Shown here piece by piece: positions 29,198 through 38,620 of a stretch of DNA of 64,000 bases; positions within the stretch are counted from its first letter, which is position 1, and each line of letters opens with the position of its first letter. The position numbers and the translations under genes were made by a program. The stretch comes from Pseudomonas sp. JM0905a (GTDB lineage Bacteria; Pseudomonadota; Gammaproteobacteria; Pseudomonadales; Pseudomonadaceae). Where the stretch lies: the NCBI RefSeq assembly GCF_014700075.1, contig NZ_JACXBU010000005.1, positions 372,001-436,000 on the forward strand, written 5' to 3'. A model generated the notes under the pieces. That model worked only from the letters and a program-made list of their open reading frames with translations. It did not search any database and had not been told where the DNA came from.

Positions 29198-30250
29198 ATG
29201 ATCGAAGCCGACCGCCTCATCACTGCCAGCAGCCGCGACCGCGACGAGCAACTGGACCGTGCCATTCGTCCACTGCGGCTGGCCGATTACATCGGGCAAC
29301 CGGTGGTGCGCGAGCAGATGGAACTATTCATCCAGGCTGCCAAGGGGCGCAGCGAGGCCCTCGACCATACTCTGATCTTCGGCCCGCCGGGCCTCGGCAA
29401 GACGACCCTGGCGAACATCATCGCCAGCGAGATGGGCGTGGCCATCAAGAGCACCTCCGGCCCGGTACTGGAGCGGCCTGGCGATCTCGCGGCACTGCTG
29501 ACCAACCTGGAAGCTGGCGACGTGCTTTTCGTCGACGAAATCCACCGCCTCTCACCCATCGTCGAAGAGGTGCTCTACCCGGCGATGGAGGACTTCCAGC
29601 TCGACATCATGATCGGTGAAGGCCCGGCAGCCCGTTCGATCAAGCTGGACCTGCCGCCCTTCACCCTGGTTGGTGCCACCACCCGTGCGGGCATGCTGAC
29701 CAACCCGCTGCGCGACCGCTTCGGCATCGTCCAGCGCCTGGAGTTCTACAGCACCCAGGACCTGGCGACCATCGTCGCCCGTTCCGCCGGCATCCTCGGA
29801 TTGCAGATCGAGCCCGAGGGCGCCTTCGAGATCGCGCGACGTGCCCGCGGCACGCCGCGTATCGCCAACCGCCTGTTGCGCCGGGTGCGGGACTTCGCAG
29901 AGGTTCGTGGCGAGGGGCACATCACCCGCATCATCGCCGACAATGCGCTGAACCTGCTGGACGTCGATGAACGTGGCTTCGACCACCAGGACCGACGTCT
30001 ACTGCTCACGATGATCGACAAGTTCGATGGCGGTCCGGTGGGGATCGATAACCTGGCGGCGGCGATCAGCGAAGAACGCCATACGATCGAAGACGTTCTC
30101 GAGCCCTATCTGATCCAGCAGGGCTACATCATGCGGACGCCGAGGGGGAGGGTGGTCACCCGTCATGCCTACTTACACTTCGGGCTGAACCTGCCCAAAC
30201 GTATGGCGGACAATCCGACCGCCGATTTGTTCGGTTCGGGTGACGATTAG
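29198..30250 (+). CDS. ruvB: Holliday junction DNA helicase RuvB
   Basis: 350 residues, AAA+ motor that drives branch migration with RuvA. Walker [13 protein letters not shown], Walker [11 protein letters not shown], sensor 1 GATTRAG, arginine-finger region GPAARS, and the C-terminal winged helix ([13 protein letters not shown]). Six bp after ruvA; SOS control of ruvAB in enterics is not evident here, as no LexA box is seen upstream. Confidence 0.97.
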   Translation: MIEADRLITASSRDRDEQLDRAIRPLRLADYIGQPVVREQMELFIQAAKGRSEALDHTLIFGPPGLGKTTLANIIASEMGVAIKSTSGPVLERPGDLAALLTNLEAGDVLFVDEIHRLSPIVEEVLYPAMEDFQLDIMIGEGPAARSIKLDLPPFTLVGATTRAGMLTNPLRDRFGIVQRLEFYSTQDLATIVARSAGILGLQIEPEGAFEIARRARGTPRIANRLLRRVRDFAEVRGEGHITRIIADNALNLLDVDERGFDHQDRRLLLTMIDKFDGGPVGIDNLAAAISEERHTIEDVLEPYLIQQGYIMRTPRGRVVTRHAYLHFGLNLPKRMADNPTADLFGSGDD

Positions 30251-30342
30251 ACGCTTCCGTTGTCGAAGCGCTCGGCAAGGATGCGGCCATGAAAAAACAG
30301 TTGCCTCGCCGGATTGGCAACCTTAGGAGTAAGCACTAGAGT

Positions 30343-30789
30343 ATGCGCGCGCAAAATGGGGCCCAGCCGTTCCGGCATCGCTGTCGTGTCTATTACGAGG
30401 ACACCGATGCGGGCGGAATCGTCTACTACGTCAATTACCTCAAGTTCATGGAGCGGGCTCGAACCGAGCGTCTGCGCAGTCTGGGCTTTGCCCAGTCCGA
30501 GCTGGCCGGGGAGAACCTGCTGTTCGTCGTGCATTCGGCCGAGGCGCGCTATGTGGCGCCTGCGAAGCTGGACGACGAGCTGAACGTCAGTGCCGAAGTA
30601 ATGGAGTTGAACCGTGCGAGCCTGCGTTTTCGTCAACAGGTCAGGCGCGCCTCCGATGATGCATTGCTATGCGAAGGGCAATTCCTGATTGCCTGTGTAC
30701 GTGCCGACAGTTTGAAACCCCGGGCGATTCCCGAAGCGCTGCGTGAAGCCTTCGCCGCCGACCCGGGTCTATTCCCAGCAGGAGATTAA
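30343..30789 (+). CDS. ybgC: YbgC-type acyl-CoA thioesterase (Tol-Pal associated)
   Basis: 148 residues, hotdog fold. Catalytic Asp lies in [24 protein letters not shown]. First gene of the ybgC-tolQRAB-pal-cpoB envelope operon; in E. coli it interacts with phospholipid-synthesis proteins, its role in Tol-Pal being unclear. Stop codon 2 bp before the tolQ GTG. Confidence 0.95.
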   Translation: MRAQNGAQPFRHRCRVYYEDTDAGGIVYYVNYLKFMERARTERLRSLGFAQSELAGENLLFVVHSAEARYVAPAKLDDELNVSAEVMELNRASLRFRQQVRRASDDALLCEGQFLIACVRADSLKPRAIPEALREAFAADPGLFPAGD

Positions 30790-30791
30790 GC

Positions 30792-31487
30792 GTGGAAGCC
30801 AACGTCGTCGACCATACCTCCATGTGGAGCCTGATCAGCAACGCCAGTATCGTGGTGCAGCTGGTCATGCTGACCCTAGTGGCCGCATCGGTCACCTCCT
30901 GGATCATGATTTTCCAGCGCAGCAACATGCTGCGTGCCGCCAAGAAGTCCCTGGAGACTTTCGAAGAGCGCTTCTGGTCCGGTATCGACCTGTCCAAGCT
31001 GTACCGCCAGGCGGGCAGCAACCCGGACCCGGATTGCGGCGTGGAGCAGATCTTCCGTGCCGGCTTCAAGGAGTTCTCTCGTCTGCGCCAGCAAGCCGGC
31101 GTCGACCCGGATGCGGTGATGGAAGGTGTTGCCCGTGCCATGCGCGTGGCCATCTCCCGTGAGGAAGAGAAGCTCGAGCAAAGCCTGCCGTTCCTCGCCA
31201 CCGTCGGTTCCACCAGCCCGTACATCGGCCTGTTCGGTACCGTGTGGGGCATCATGAACTCCTTCCGCGGCCTGGCCCAGGTACAGCAGGCGACCCTGGC
31301 CACCGTGGCCCCCGGCATCGCCGAGGCCCTGATCGCTACTGCGATCGGCCTGTTCGCCGCGATCCCGGCCGTTATCGCCTACAACCGCTTCGCCGCTCGC
31401 GGTGAAACCCTTGTCGGCCGCTACTACACCTTCGCCGACGAGTTCCAGGCCATCCTGCACCGCAAGGTGCATACCAGCGACGAGTAA
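30792..31487 (+). CDS. tolQ: Tol-Pal system inner-membrane protein TolQ
   Basis: 231 residues from a GTG start ([15 protein letters not shown]). Three membrane helices in the MotA/TolQ/ExbB pattern: about 15-40, then after a cytoplasmic loop [14 protein letters not shown] and [21 protein letters not shown]. With TolR it uses the proton gradient to energise TolA for outer-membrane constriction at division. Confidence 0.97.
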   Translation: MEANVVDHTSMWSLISNASIVVQLVMLTLVAASVTSWIMIFQRSNMLRAAKKSLETFEERFWSGIDLSKLYRQAGSNPDPDCGVEQIFRAGFKEFSRLRQQAGVDPDAVMEGVARAMRVAISREEEKLEQSLPFLATVGSTSPYIGLFGTVWGIMNSFRGLAQVQQATLATVAPGIAEALIATAIGLFAAIPAVIAYNRFAARGETLVGRYYTFADEFQAILHRKVHTSDE

Positions 31488-31521
31488 GTCGCCGGGACCC
31501 TGACAGGAAAGGTTTCAAGCA

Positions 31522-31980
31522 ATGGCCAGAATCCGCCAAAAACGCAAACCGGTCGCCGAGATGAACGTCGTGCCTTACATCGACGTCATGCTCGTGCTGC
31601 TGGTGATCTTCATGGTCACCGCGCCCATGCTCAACCAGGGCGTCAAGGTCGACCTGCCGAAGGTCTCCAGCGAAGCCCTGCCGCAGGACAACAATGCCCG
31701 CGTCCTGACCATCTCCATCAAGGCCGACAAGTCCTACTACTGGAACATGGGCGAAGAGGTGCAGACCGACCAGACCCGCAAGAGCGAGACCTCGGTTTCC
31801 CTCGACCAGCTGGTCCAGGCGGCCTCCGGCATCATGGCCGAGAACAGCCGCCAGGGTAAGACCGTGCAGGTCTTCGTCCGTGGCGACAAAACGGTCGACT
31901 ACGGCGCCGTGATGGCCGTGATGGGCGGCCTGCAGAAAGCTGGCGTGGCCAACGTCGGGCTGATCACCGAGGCGCCCTGA
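31522..31980 (+). CDS. tolR: Tol-Pal system protein TolR
   Basis: 152 residues. One N-terminal membrane helix with the proton-relay Asp ([17 protein letters not shown]), then a periplasmic domain like ExbD. The stop shares its last base with the tolA start (TGATG), so the genes are coupled. Confidence 0.97.
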   Translation: MARIRQKRKPVAEMNVVPYIDVMLVLLVIFMVTAPMLNQGVKVDLPKVSSEALPQDNNARVLTISIKADKSYYWNMGEEVQTDQTRKSETSVSLDQLVQAASGIMAENSRQGKTVQVFVRGDKTVDYGAVMAVMGGLQKAGVANVGLITEAP

Positions 31981-33020
31981 TGCAGCAGCAGAGCGAACGC
32001 TCCTCCTCGGAAAGCTACTTCTGGCCGACCATCTGGGCCGTGTCCCTGCACGCCCTGATGTTCGGCATGCTGTTCGTCAGCTTTGCCTTCACCCCGGAAT
32101 TGCCGCCTTCCCGGCCGATCGTGCAGGCCACCCTGTACCAGCTCAAATCCCAGAGCCAGGCCACTACCCAGACCAACCAGAAGATCGCCGGCGAGAAGAA
32201 GCAGACCACTGCTCCTCAGTATGAGACCGAGCAGCTGGAGCAGAAGAAGGCCGAGGAACAGAAGGTAGCGGCGGCAGCCAAAGCGGCGGAACAAAAGAAA
32301 GCCGAGGAGGCTCGAAAGGCCGACGAAGCGGCGAAGAAGGCTGAGGAAGCCAAGCAGTTAGCTGAAGCCAAGAAAGCTGAAGAGGCGAAAAAGGTCGAAG
32401 AGAAGAAGCAGGCCGATTTCGCCAAGAAGAAAGCCGAAGAGGAAGCCAAGAAAAAGGCGGCCGAAGAGGCGAAGAAAAAAGCCGCTGAAGAGGCCAAGAA
32501 AAAGGCCGCGGAAGAGGCGAAGAAGAAGGCGACAGCTGAGGCGGCGAAGAAAAAGGCCGCGGAAGAAGCCAAGAAGAAGGCTGCTGCTGACGCTGCGAAG
32601 AAGAAATCGGCAGAGCAAGCCAAGCGCAAGGCTGCCGAGGACAAGAAAGCTGCGGCCCTGGCCGAGCTGCTGTCCGAGGATGTGGGGCACCAGCAGGCCC
32701 TGGCTGACGAGGTCGGTGACCAGGTTGCAGGCAGCCTCGATGACTTGATCATCAAGCTGGTCAGCGAGCAGTGGCGCCGTCCGCCATCGGCACGTAATGG
32801 CATGAGCGTAGAGGTACTGATCGAGATGCTGCCTGACGGCACCATCACCAACGCCAGTGTCACCCGCTCCAGCGGCGATGCGCCCTTCGACAGCTCGGCC
32901 GTGAGTGCGGTCCGCAGCGTTGGCCGCATCCCCGAAATGCAACAATTGGACCGCGCTACCTTTGACCAGATGTACAGGCAGCGCCGCATCATCTTCAAAC
33001 CGGAGGATTTAGGTCTGTGA
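31980..33020 (+). CDS. tolA: Tol-Pal system protein TolA
   Basis: 346 residues. One N-terminal membrane helix (about 15-38), then a long alpha-helical spacer (about 80-235) of Ala/Lys/Glu repeats of the form AEEAKKKA in tandem, and a C-terminal globular domain III (about 245-346: [19 protein letters not shown] through FKPEDLGL) that contacts TolB, Pal and colicin/phage proteins. The near-identical codon repeats in the spacer make length variation between strains likely. Confidence 0.96.
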   Translation: MQQQSERSSSESYFWPTIWAVSLHALMFGMLFVSFAFTPELPPSRPIVQATLYQLKSQSQATTQTNQKIAGEKKQTTAPQYETEQLEQKKAEEQKVAAAAKAAEQKKAEEARKADEAAKKAEEAKQLAEAKKAEEAKKVEEKKQADFAKKKAEEEAKKKAAEEAKKKAAEEAKKKAAEEAKKKATAEAAKKKAAEEAKKKAAADAAKKKSAEQAKRKAAEDKKAAALAELLSEDVGHQQALADEVGDQVAGSLDDLIIKLVSEQWRRPPSARNGMSVEVLIEMLPDGTITNASVTRSSGDAPFDSSAVSAVRSVGRIPEMQQLDRATFDQMYRQRRIIFKPEDLGL

Positions 33021-34321
33021 AAACCCTGATTCGTATCGTCCTGATCGGAGTCGCCATGCTGACCGGCTCCGTCCAGGCCGCCGACCCGCTGGTGATCACC
33101 AGCGGTACCGACCGGGCGACCCCGATCGCCGTGGTGCCCTTTGGCTGGCAGGGCGGCACCGTGCTGCCCACCGACATTTCCGAAGTCGTCGGCAATGACC
33201 TGCGCAACTCCGGTTACTTCGAGCCGATCCCGCGCCAGAACATGATCAGCCTGCCGACCCAGGCCAGCGAAGTGATCTTCCGCGACTGGAAGGCCCTGGG
33301 CGCCCAGTACGTGCTGGTGGGCAGCGTCGTTCCGGCCGGTGGCCGCCTGCAGGTGCAGTTCGCCCTGTTCAACGTCACCACCGAACAGCAGGTCATGGCT
33401 GGCAATGTCAGCGGCTCCACCGACCAACTGCGTGACATGGCGCACTACATCGCCGACCAGTCGTTCGAAAAACTCACCGGCATCAAGGGTGCATTCTCCA
33501 CCCGCATGCTCTACGTGACCGCAGAGCGTTTCTCGGTGAACAACACCCGCTACACCCTGCAGCGTTCCGACTATGACGGCCAGCGCGCCGTGACCCTGCT
33601 GCAGTCCCGTGAGCCGATCCTGTCGCCGCGCTATGCGCCGGATGGCCGTCGCATTGCCTACGTGTCCTTCGAGCAGAAGCGTCCGCGGATCTTCGTCCAG
33701 CACATCGACACCGGCCGCCGCGAGCAGATCACCAACTTCGAAGGTCTGAACGGTGCTCCGGCCTGGTCACCGGAAGGCAATCGCCTTGCGTTCGTGCTGT
33801 CTCGCGATGGCAACCCGGAGATCTACGTGATGGACCTGGGCAGCCGCCAGATGCGTCGCGTGACGAACAATATGGCGATTGACACCGAGCCCTTCTGGGG
33901 CGCCGATGGCCAGACCATCTATTTCACCTCGGATCGTGCCGGCAAGCCGCAGATCTACAAGGCCAACATCAACGGTGGCGAGCCTCAGCGCGTAACCTTC
34001 GTGGGTAACTACAACGCCAACCCGAAACTATCGGCTGACGAGAAGATGCTGGTGATGATCCACCGTCAGGACGGCTTCACCAACTTCAAGGTGGCCGCCC
34101 AGGATCTGACCCGCTCGGGCAGTGCTCCGCGCATCCTTTCCGGCACCACGCTGGACGACTCTCCCACTGTTGCGCCTAATGGCACCATGCTAATCTACGC
34201 AACTCGCCAGCAGGGGGGCGGCGTGCTGATGCTCGTGTCTACAAACGGGCGCGTACGAGTCCCGATTCCCACAGTTCAGGGCGACATTCGCGAACCGTCC
34301 TGGTCGCCGTACCTGAACTGA
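33017..34321 (+). CDS. tolB: Tol-Pal system periplasmic beta-propeller TolB
   Basis: 434 residues from a GTG overlapping the tolA stop by 4 bp. Signal peptide ([21 protein letters not shown]). An N-terminal alpha/beta domain, then a six-bladed propeller from about 200, with repeated [21 protein letters not shown]-like blades. TolB shuttles between Pal and TolA. Confidence 0.97.
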   Translation: MKTLIRIVLIGVAMLTGSVQAADPLVITSGTDRATPIAVVPFGWQGGTVLPTDISEVVGNDLRNSGYFEPIPRQNMISLPTQASEVIFRDWKALGAQYVLVGSVVPAGGRLQVQFALFNVTTEQQVMAGNVSGSTDQLRDMAHYIADQSFEKLTGIKGAFSTRMLYVTAERFSVNNTRYTLQRSDYDGQRAVTLLQSREPILSPRYAPDGRRIAYVSFEQKRPRIFVQHIDTGRREQITNFEGLNGAPAWSPEGNRLAFVLSRDGNPEIYVMDLGSRQMRRVTNNMAIDTEPFWGADGQTIYFTSDRAGKPQIYKANINGGEPQRVTFVGNYNANPKLSADEKMLVMIHRQDGFTNFKVAAQDLTRSGSAPRILSGTTLDDSPTVAPNGTMLIYATRQQGGGVLMLVSTNGRVRVPIPTVQGDIREPSWSPYLN

Positions 34322-34378
34322 AGCGGTCCTTAAAAATACCTTTGCTAAACACACCTGGGGTTCATTAGGAGTTACATG

Positions 34379-34876
34379 ATGGAAATGCTGAAATTCGGCA
34401 AATTTGCCGCTCTCGCTCTGGCTATGGCCGTAGCTGTTGGTTGCTCGTCCAAAGGCGGCGAAGGCACTGGCGAAGGCGCCGTTGACCCGAACGCTGGCTA
34501 CAACGCCGGTGGTAGCGGTGTAGATGGCAGCATGAGCGAAGAAGCCGCTCTGCGTGCTATCACCACCTTCTACTTCGAGTACGACAGCTCCGACCTGAAG
34601 CCGGAAGCCATGCGCGCTCTGGACGTACACGCCAAGGACCTGAAAGCCAACGGCAACCGCGTTGTCCTGGAAGGCCACACCGACGAGCGTGGTACCCGTG
34701 AGTACAACATGGCTCTGGGCGAGCGTCGTGCCAAGGCCGTTCAGCGCTACCTGGTTCTGCAGGGCGTTTCCCCGGCTCAGCTGGAACTGGTTTCCTACGG
34801 CGAAGAGCGTCCGGTTGCCACTGGCAACGACGAGCAGTCCTGGGCGCAAAACCGCCGCGTAGAACTGCGTAAGTAA
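34379..34876 (+). CDS. pal: Peptidoglycan-associated lipoprotein Pal (OprL)
   Basis: 165 residues from [16 protein letters not shown]; an ATG one codon upstream is in frame, but AGGAG at 34367-34371 spaces better to 34379. Lipobox VAVGC, a Gly/Glu-rich linker, then an OmpA-like peptidoglycan-binding domain ([35 protein letters not shown]). It anchors the outer membrane to peptidoglycan. Nearly the same as P. aeruginosa OprL as I remember it. Confidence 0.97.
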   Translation: MEMLKFGKFAALALAMAVAVGCSSKGGEGTGEGAVDPNAGYNAGGSGVDGSMSEEAALRAITTFYFEYDSSDLKPEAMRALDVHAKDLKANGNRVVLEGHTDERGTREYNMALGERRAKAVQRYLVLQGVSPAQLELVSYGEERPVATGNDEQSWAQNRRVELRK

Positions 34877-34882
34877 TTCGCT

Positions 34883-35707
34883 ATGCGCAAGTCCAGTCGT
34901 GCTCTGACTTTCCTGGCCCTCTCCGGTCTGCCGTTCGCGGCGCTGGCTGAGGTTCCCGTGGTGGACAACGACGCCGGTTACGGCGGCAGTTATCCGCCGG
35001 CCGGTTACGGTACGACTGGCGCTGCCTACGCCGGGACAGGGGCCCCCGCGGCCCCCGTCTCTGCGCAGGGCGAGCTGTTCATGCAGCTCCAACAGATGCA
35101 GGAAGAGATCACTCGCCTGCGTGGCATGCTCGAGGAGCAGCAGTACGAAATCCAGCGCCTGAAGCAGGAAAGCCTGGAGCGTTACCAGGACCTCGATCGC
35201 CGCCTTTCCGGTGGTGCCGCCGCTGGCGCACCGGTAGCCCCGAATTCCCCTGCCGCTGGCGCACCCGCTGCCAACGGCGCTCCCGCAGCTCCCGCGCAGC
35301 AACCGGCTGCCAGCAGCGAGCCGGGTGACCCTGCGAAAGAAAAGCTCTACTACGACGCTGCCTTCGACCTGATCAAGCAGAAAGACTTCGACAAGGCCAG
35401 CCAGGCCTTCAACGCCTTCCTGCGCAAGTACCCCAACAGCCAGTACGCTGGCAACGCGCAGTACTGGCTGGGCGAAGTGAACCTCGCCAAGGGCGATCTG
35501 CAAGGTGCCAGCCAGGCCTTTGCCCGTGTCGGCCAGGCCTACCCGCAGCACCCGAAGGTGCCGGACTCCCTGTACAAGCTGGCGGATGTCGAGCAGCGCC
35601 TGGGCAATACCGACAAGGCCAAGACGATCCTCCAGCAGGTCATCAGCCAGTTCCCGGGCAGCTCGGCCGCCCAGCTGGCACAGCGCGACCTGCAGCGCCT
35701 GCCCTGA
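34883..35707 (+). CDS. cpoB: Cell-division coordinator CpoB (YbgF)
   Basis: 274 residues: signal peptide (cleaved near residue 20, ...FAALA), a coiled-coil trimerisation segment (FMQLQQMQEEITRLRGMLEE), a Pro/Ala-rich linker (about 112-150) and a C-terminal TPR domain (LYYDAAFDLIKQKDFDKASQ onward). CpoB couples Tol-Pal to PBP1b during septation. Last gene of the operon, ended by the terminator at 35728-35755. Confidence 0.95.
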   Translation: MRKSSRALTFLALSGLPFAALAEVPVVDNDAGYGGSYPPAGYGTTGAAYAGTGAPAAPVSAQGELFMQLQQMQEEITRLRGMLEEQQYEIQRLKQESLERYQDLDRRLSGGAAAGAPVAPNSPAAGAPAANGAPAAPAQQPAASSEPGDPAKEKLYYDAAFDLIKQKDFDKASQAFNAFLRKYPNSQYAGNAQYWLGEVNLAKGDLQGASQAFARVGQAYPQHPKVPDSLYKLADVEQRLGNTDKAKTILQQVISQFPGSSAAQLAQRDLQRLP

Positions 35708-35727
35708 TCCCGGACTTCCGGTTCACG

Positions 35728-35755
35728 AAAACCCGCGCCAGTCGCGGGTTTTTTC
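35728..35755 (+). terminator. Terminator of the tol-pal operon
   Basis: ACCCGCG (35731-35737) and CGCGGGT (35743-35749) followed by six T. Confidence 0.9.
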
Positions 35756-35833
35756 GTTAGAATCGCCGACCTCCAATCTTCAATCCCGCAACGGAGGCGG
35801 ATGGCCTGTTTAGCCGTCACGCCCGTGGCTGAT

Positions 35834-36481
35834 ATGCATCAAACCCTGCGAATTACCGAGATTTTCTACTCGTTGCAGGGGGAAACACGTACCGCCGGCC
35901 TGCCGACGGTCTTCGTGCGCCTGACCGGCTGCCCCCTGCGTTGTCAGTACTGCGACACCGCCTATGCCTTCAGTGGTGGTGAGCTTATGGCGCTCGACGC
36001 CATCCTCGAACGCGTCGCTGGCTACAAGCCCCGCTACATCTGCGTCACCGGTGGTGAACCGCTGGCCCAGCCCAATTGCATCCCGCTGCTGCAGCGTCTG
36101 TGCGATGCCGGCTACGAGGTTTCCATCGAGACCAGCGGCGCCCTTGACGTGTCCGCGGTGGATCCGCGAGTGAGCAAGGTGGTCGACCTCAAGACCCCGG
36201 GCTCCGCCGAAGTCGGCCGCAATCGCTACGAGAACATTGCCCACCTGACGGCCAACGATCAGGTGAAGTTCGTCATCTGCTCCCGTGAGGACTATGACTG
36301 GGCTGTGTCCAAGCTGATCGAATACCGCCTGGATCAGCGTGCGGGTGAGGTGCTGTTCTCGCCCAGCCACAAGGAAGTCAGCGCCCGCGACCTGGCTGAC
36401 TGGATCGTGGCCGACAACCTGCCCGTGCGCCTGCAACTGCAGTTGCACAAGATCCTCTGGAATGACGAGCCAGGTCACTGA
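35834..36481 (+). CDS. queE: 7-carboxy-7-deazaguanine synthase QueE
   Basis: Radical SAM enzyme in the queuosine/7-deazaguanine pathway, converting CPH4 to CDG. 215 residues from [18 protein letters not shown], the family start; an in-frame ATG at 35801 with GGAGG close by would add 11 residues. The cluster motif CPLRCQYC (CX3CX2C) and GGEPLAQPN are present. Followed by queC, so this is a small preQ0 synthesis unit. Confidence 0.95.
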   Translation: MHQTLRITEIFYSLQGETRTAGLPTVFVRLTGCPLRCQYCDTAYAFSGGELMALDAILERVAGYKPRYICVTGGEPLAQPNCIPLLQRLCDAGYEVSIETSGALDVSAVDPRVSKVVDLKTPGSAEVGRNRYENIAHLTANDQVKFVICSREDYDWAVSKLIEYRLDQRAGEVLFSPSHKEVSARDLADWIVADNLPVRLQLQLHKILWNDEPGH

Positions 36482-36549
36482 TCCGGCACGACTTCACCTT
36501 GCCTGCCTGCGCATGGCGTGCGCGACAGGCTGATTTCGAGGGATATCCC

Positions 36550-37224
36550 ATGAGCGAGAAGAAAGCGGTCATCCTGTTGTCCGGTGGCCTGGACTCGGCC
36601 ACCGTGGTCGCCCTGGCACGGGCCGAGGGCTACGCCTGCTACACCATGAGTTTCGATTACGGCCAGCGCCATCGCGCCGAGCTGCAGGCGGCGGAGCGTG
36701 TTGCCCGCCAGCTGGGTGTGGTGGAGCACAAGGTGATTGGACTCAACCTCAACGGCATTGGTGGTTCGGCACTGACCGACACCTCCATCGACGTTCCCGA
36801 GAGCCCGACCGAAGGCATCCCGGTGACCTATGTGCCGGCACGCAATACGGTGTTCCTGTCGCTGGCCCTGGGCTGGGCGGAGGTGCTCGGTGCGCGCGAT
36901 ATCTTCATCGGCGTCAACGCCGTGGATTACTCCGGCTACCCGGATTGCCGCCCGGAGTTCGTCGAGGCTTTCGAGCGGATGGCCAACCTGGCCACCAAGG
37001 CCGGTGTAGAAGGGGATGGCTTCCGCATCCAGGCGCCACTGCAGAACCTGAGCAAGGCCGAGATCGTCCAGGCAGGCGTGCGTCACGGCGTCGATTACGG
37101 GCTCACTGTTTCCTGCTATCAGGCGGATGACGAAGGCCGTGCTTGCGGCAAATGCGACAGCTGCCGACTGCGTGCGGCGGGCTTCGTGGCAGCTGGCGTC
37201 GAGGACCCAACGCGCTATCAGTAA
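36550..37224 (+). CDS. queC: 7-cyano-7-deazaguanine (preQ0) synthase QueC
   Basis: 224 residues from [24 protein letters not shown] lies about eight bases upstream. ATP PP-loop SGGLDSAT, and a C-terminal zinc site with Cys in VSCYQ and [10 protein letters not shown]. Makes preQ0 from the QueE product, ATP and ammonia. Confidence 0.96.
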   Translation: MSEKKAVILLSGGLDSATVVALARAEGYACYTMSFDYGQRHRAELQAAERVARQLGVVEHKVIGLNLNGIGGSALTDTSIDVPESPTEGIPVTYVPARNTVFLSLALGWAEVLGARDIFIGVNAVDYSGYPDCRPEFVEAFERMANLATKAGVEGDGFRIQAPLQNLSKAEIVQAGVRHGVDYGLTVSCYQADDEGRACGKCDSCRLRAAGFVAAGVEDPTRYQ

Positions 37225-37242
37225 AATTTTTTCACAGAGGTG

Positions 37243-37270
37243 TTGAATTCCTGAATAAAATCAGTATCAT
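37243..37270 (+). promoter_or_regulatory. tRNA-Lys promoter
   Basis: TTGAAT (37243-37248), 16-bp spacer, TATCAT (37265-37270), then a GC-rich GCGCC discriminator before the tRNA, the discriminator type of stringently controlled stable-RNA promoters. Confidence 0.65.
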
Positions 37271-37282
37271 GCGCCTCGCGTT

Positions 37283-37358
37283 GGGTCGTTAGCTCAGTCG
37301 GTAGAGCAGTTGGCTTTTAACCAATTGGTCGTAGGTTCGAATCCTACACGACCCACCA
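37283..37358 (+). tRNA. tRNA-Lys (anticodon TTT)
   Basis: 76 nt including an encoded CCA. Acceptor GGGTCGT pairs with ACGACCC, D-arm AGCTCAGTCGGTAGAGC, anticodon loop CTTTTAA, T-arm GTAGG TTCGAAT CCTAC. Confidence 0.98.
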
Positions 37359-37372
37359 AATTTGTAAGATCG

Positions 37373-37404
37373 AAAAGCCCACCTGGAATCAGGTGGGCTT
37401 TTTT
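37373..37404. terminator. Terminator after tRNA-Lys, shared with the converging kinase operon
   Basis: AAGCCCACCTG, loop GAAT, CAGGTGGGCTT followed by TTTT; AAAA on the other side makes it bidirectional. Confidence 0.93.
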
Positions 37405-37438
37405 GTTTCCGCTTTGGCATCGCCTGCTGCGGCGGCGC

Positions 37439-38584
37439 TCAAGCGTCGAGCGGCATGGAGATGGTCAGCGTCGTGCCCCCGCCCGGGGTGCTGGAGATGC
37501 CGATCTCCCCGCCCAGCATACCGATGCGTTCCTTCATGCCGGCCAGCCCGAAGGAGTCCGCCTTGTGGCATTCCGGCATGCCGATGCCGTTGTCCCCGAT
37601 GCGTAGCTGCAATCGCTGCTCGCCCTGTTCCAGTTCCACCTGTACCTGCGTTGCCTGTGCGTGCCGGATGACGTTGGACAGCGCTTCCTGAACGATCCGG
37701 AACAACGTGGTCGCCCGCTTGTCGTCCTGATCCGCGTGAAAATCGTCACCCCGGACCTGCAACGTGCAGGCGATGCCGGTGCGCTGGCGGAACTCTTCGA
37801 GCTGCCATTCGATGGCCGCCTGCAGGCCCAGGTCGAGCACCGGCGGGCGCAGGTCGTTGATGATCGCGCGCACGCTGCGGATGGCGGTGTCGATGTGATT
37901 CATCGCATCGCTGATCCTCTCCTTGAGGTCCTCGGGCAGTATTTCCGCACGCTCCTGCAGCAGGGAAACATCCATCCGCAAGGCCAGGAGGCTCTGCCCC
38001 AGCTGATCGTGGACCTCGCGTGCGATGCGCTTGCGCTCTTCCTCCTTGATCTGCTCCTCGTAATTGGCGAGGTCGCGCAGTTGCCGCTTCGATTCGAGGA
38101 GTTCCTCGGCCTGCAGCGCCAGCTTGCGTTGCAGGTAGAAGAGATCGACGAATACGCGGACCTTGGCGCGCAGTACTTCGGGCAGGATCGGCGAAAAGAT
38201 GAAATCCACCGCGCCTGAGCCATAGCCACGAATCCGCTCGGCATCCGAACCGACCTCCGCCGTGATGATGATGATGGGGGTGTGCGCCGATTTCGGACGG
38301 CCATGAATGAGGCTGGCGGTTTCGAACCCGTCCATCCCCGGCATTCGAGCGTCCAGCAGGATGACGGCGAAATCCCGTTGCAACAGCAGGCGCAGGGCAT
38401 CCCGTCCCGAGGAGGCGGTGCTGATGTCCAGGCCCAGGTCCGCCAGCACGGCCGCGAGTGCGGTGAGCTTGGCCGGGTTGTCATCCACCAACAGGATGGA
38501 TGCCGGCACTCCGTCAGGGGGTGTTAGTTGGCGACGTTGGGCTCCTTCCCGGAATACGGGTGTTTCTCGCTGGTCGGTTCCCAT
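37439..38584 (-). CDS. Receiver-fused NarL-type histidine kinase
   Basis: 381 residues. N-terminal receiver domain (about 28-145: ILLVDDNPAKL, phospho-acceptor in VILLDARMPGMDG), a helical linker, a HisKA_3 dimerisation box (KRIAREVHDQLGQSLLALRM, phospho-His in VHDQ) and a HATPase_c domain (GDNGIGMP, GLAGMKERIGMLGG, SSTPGGGTTLTI). No membrane segment, so the signal arrives through phosphorylation of its receiver or a partner. 36 bp downstream of the giant hybrid kinase on the same strand, so probably one operon. HisKA_3 kinases pair with LuxR/NarL regulators such as the divergent one at 43201. Confidence 0.9.
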   Translation of the reverse strand: MGTDQRETPVFREGAQRRQLTPPDGVPASILLVDDNPAKLTALAAVLADLGLDISTASSGRDALRLLLQRDFAVILLDARMPGMDGFETASLIHGRPKSAHTPIIIITAEVGSDAERIRGYGSGAVDFIFSPILPEVLRAKVRVFVDLFYLQRKLALQAEELLESKRQLRDLANYEEQIKEEERKRIAREVHDQLGQSLLALRMDVSLLQERAEILPEDLKERISDAMNHIDTAIRSVRAIINDLRPPVLDLGLQAAIEWQLEEFRQRTGIACTLQVRGDDFHADQDDKRATTLFRIVQEALSNVIRHAQATQVQVELEQGEQRLQLRIGDNGIGMPECHKADSFGLAGMKERIGMLGGEIGISSTPGGGTTLTISMPLDA

Positions 38585-38620
38585 CTCGGATACCTGCCCT
38601 TACCTGTGGCTCGCAGGGTT

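Noticed and set aside
30250-30343. SOS box ahead of ruvAB or ybgC
   Set aside because: No CTG-N10-CAG-type site with good symmetry was seen upstream of ruvC, ruvA or ybgC.
32220-32670. Repetitive AAG/GCC tract taken as a tandem DNA repeat or CRISPR-like array
   Set aside because: It is the Lys/Ala/Glu helical spacer of TolA; the units are codon-level repeats without spacers.
37283-37405. tRNA-Lys as the attachment site of an island holding the kinase locus
   Set aside because: No second copy of the tRNA-Lys 3' end and no integrase gene were found between 37.4 and 46 kb, and the GC content is like that of the core.
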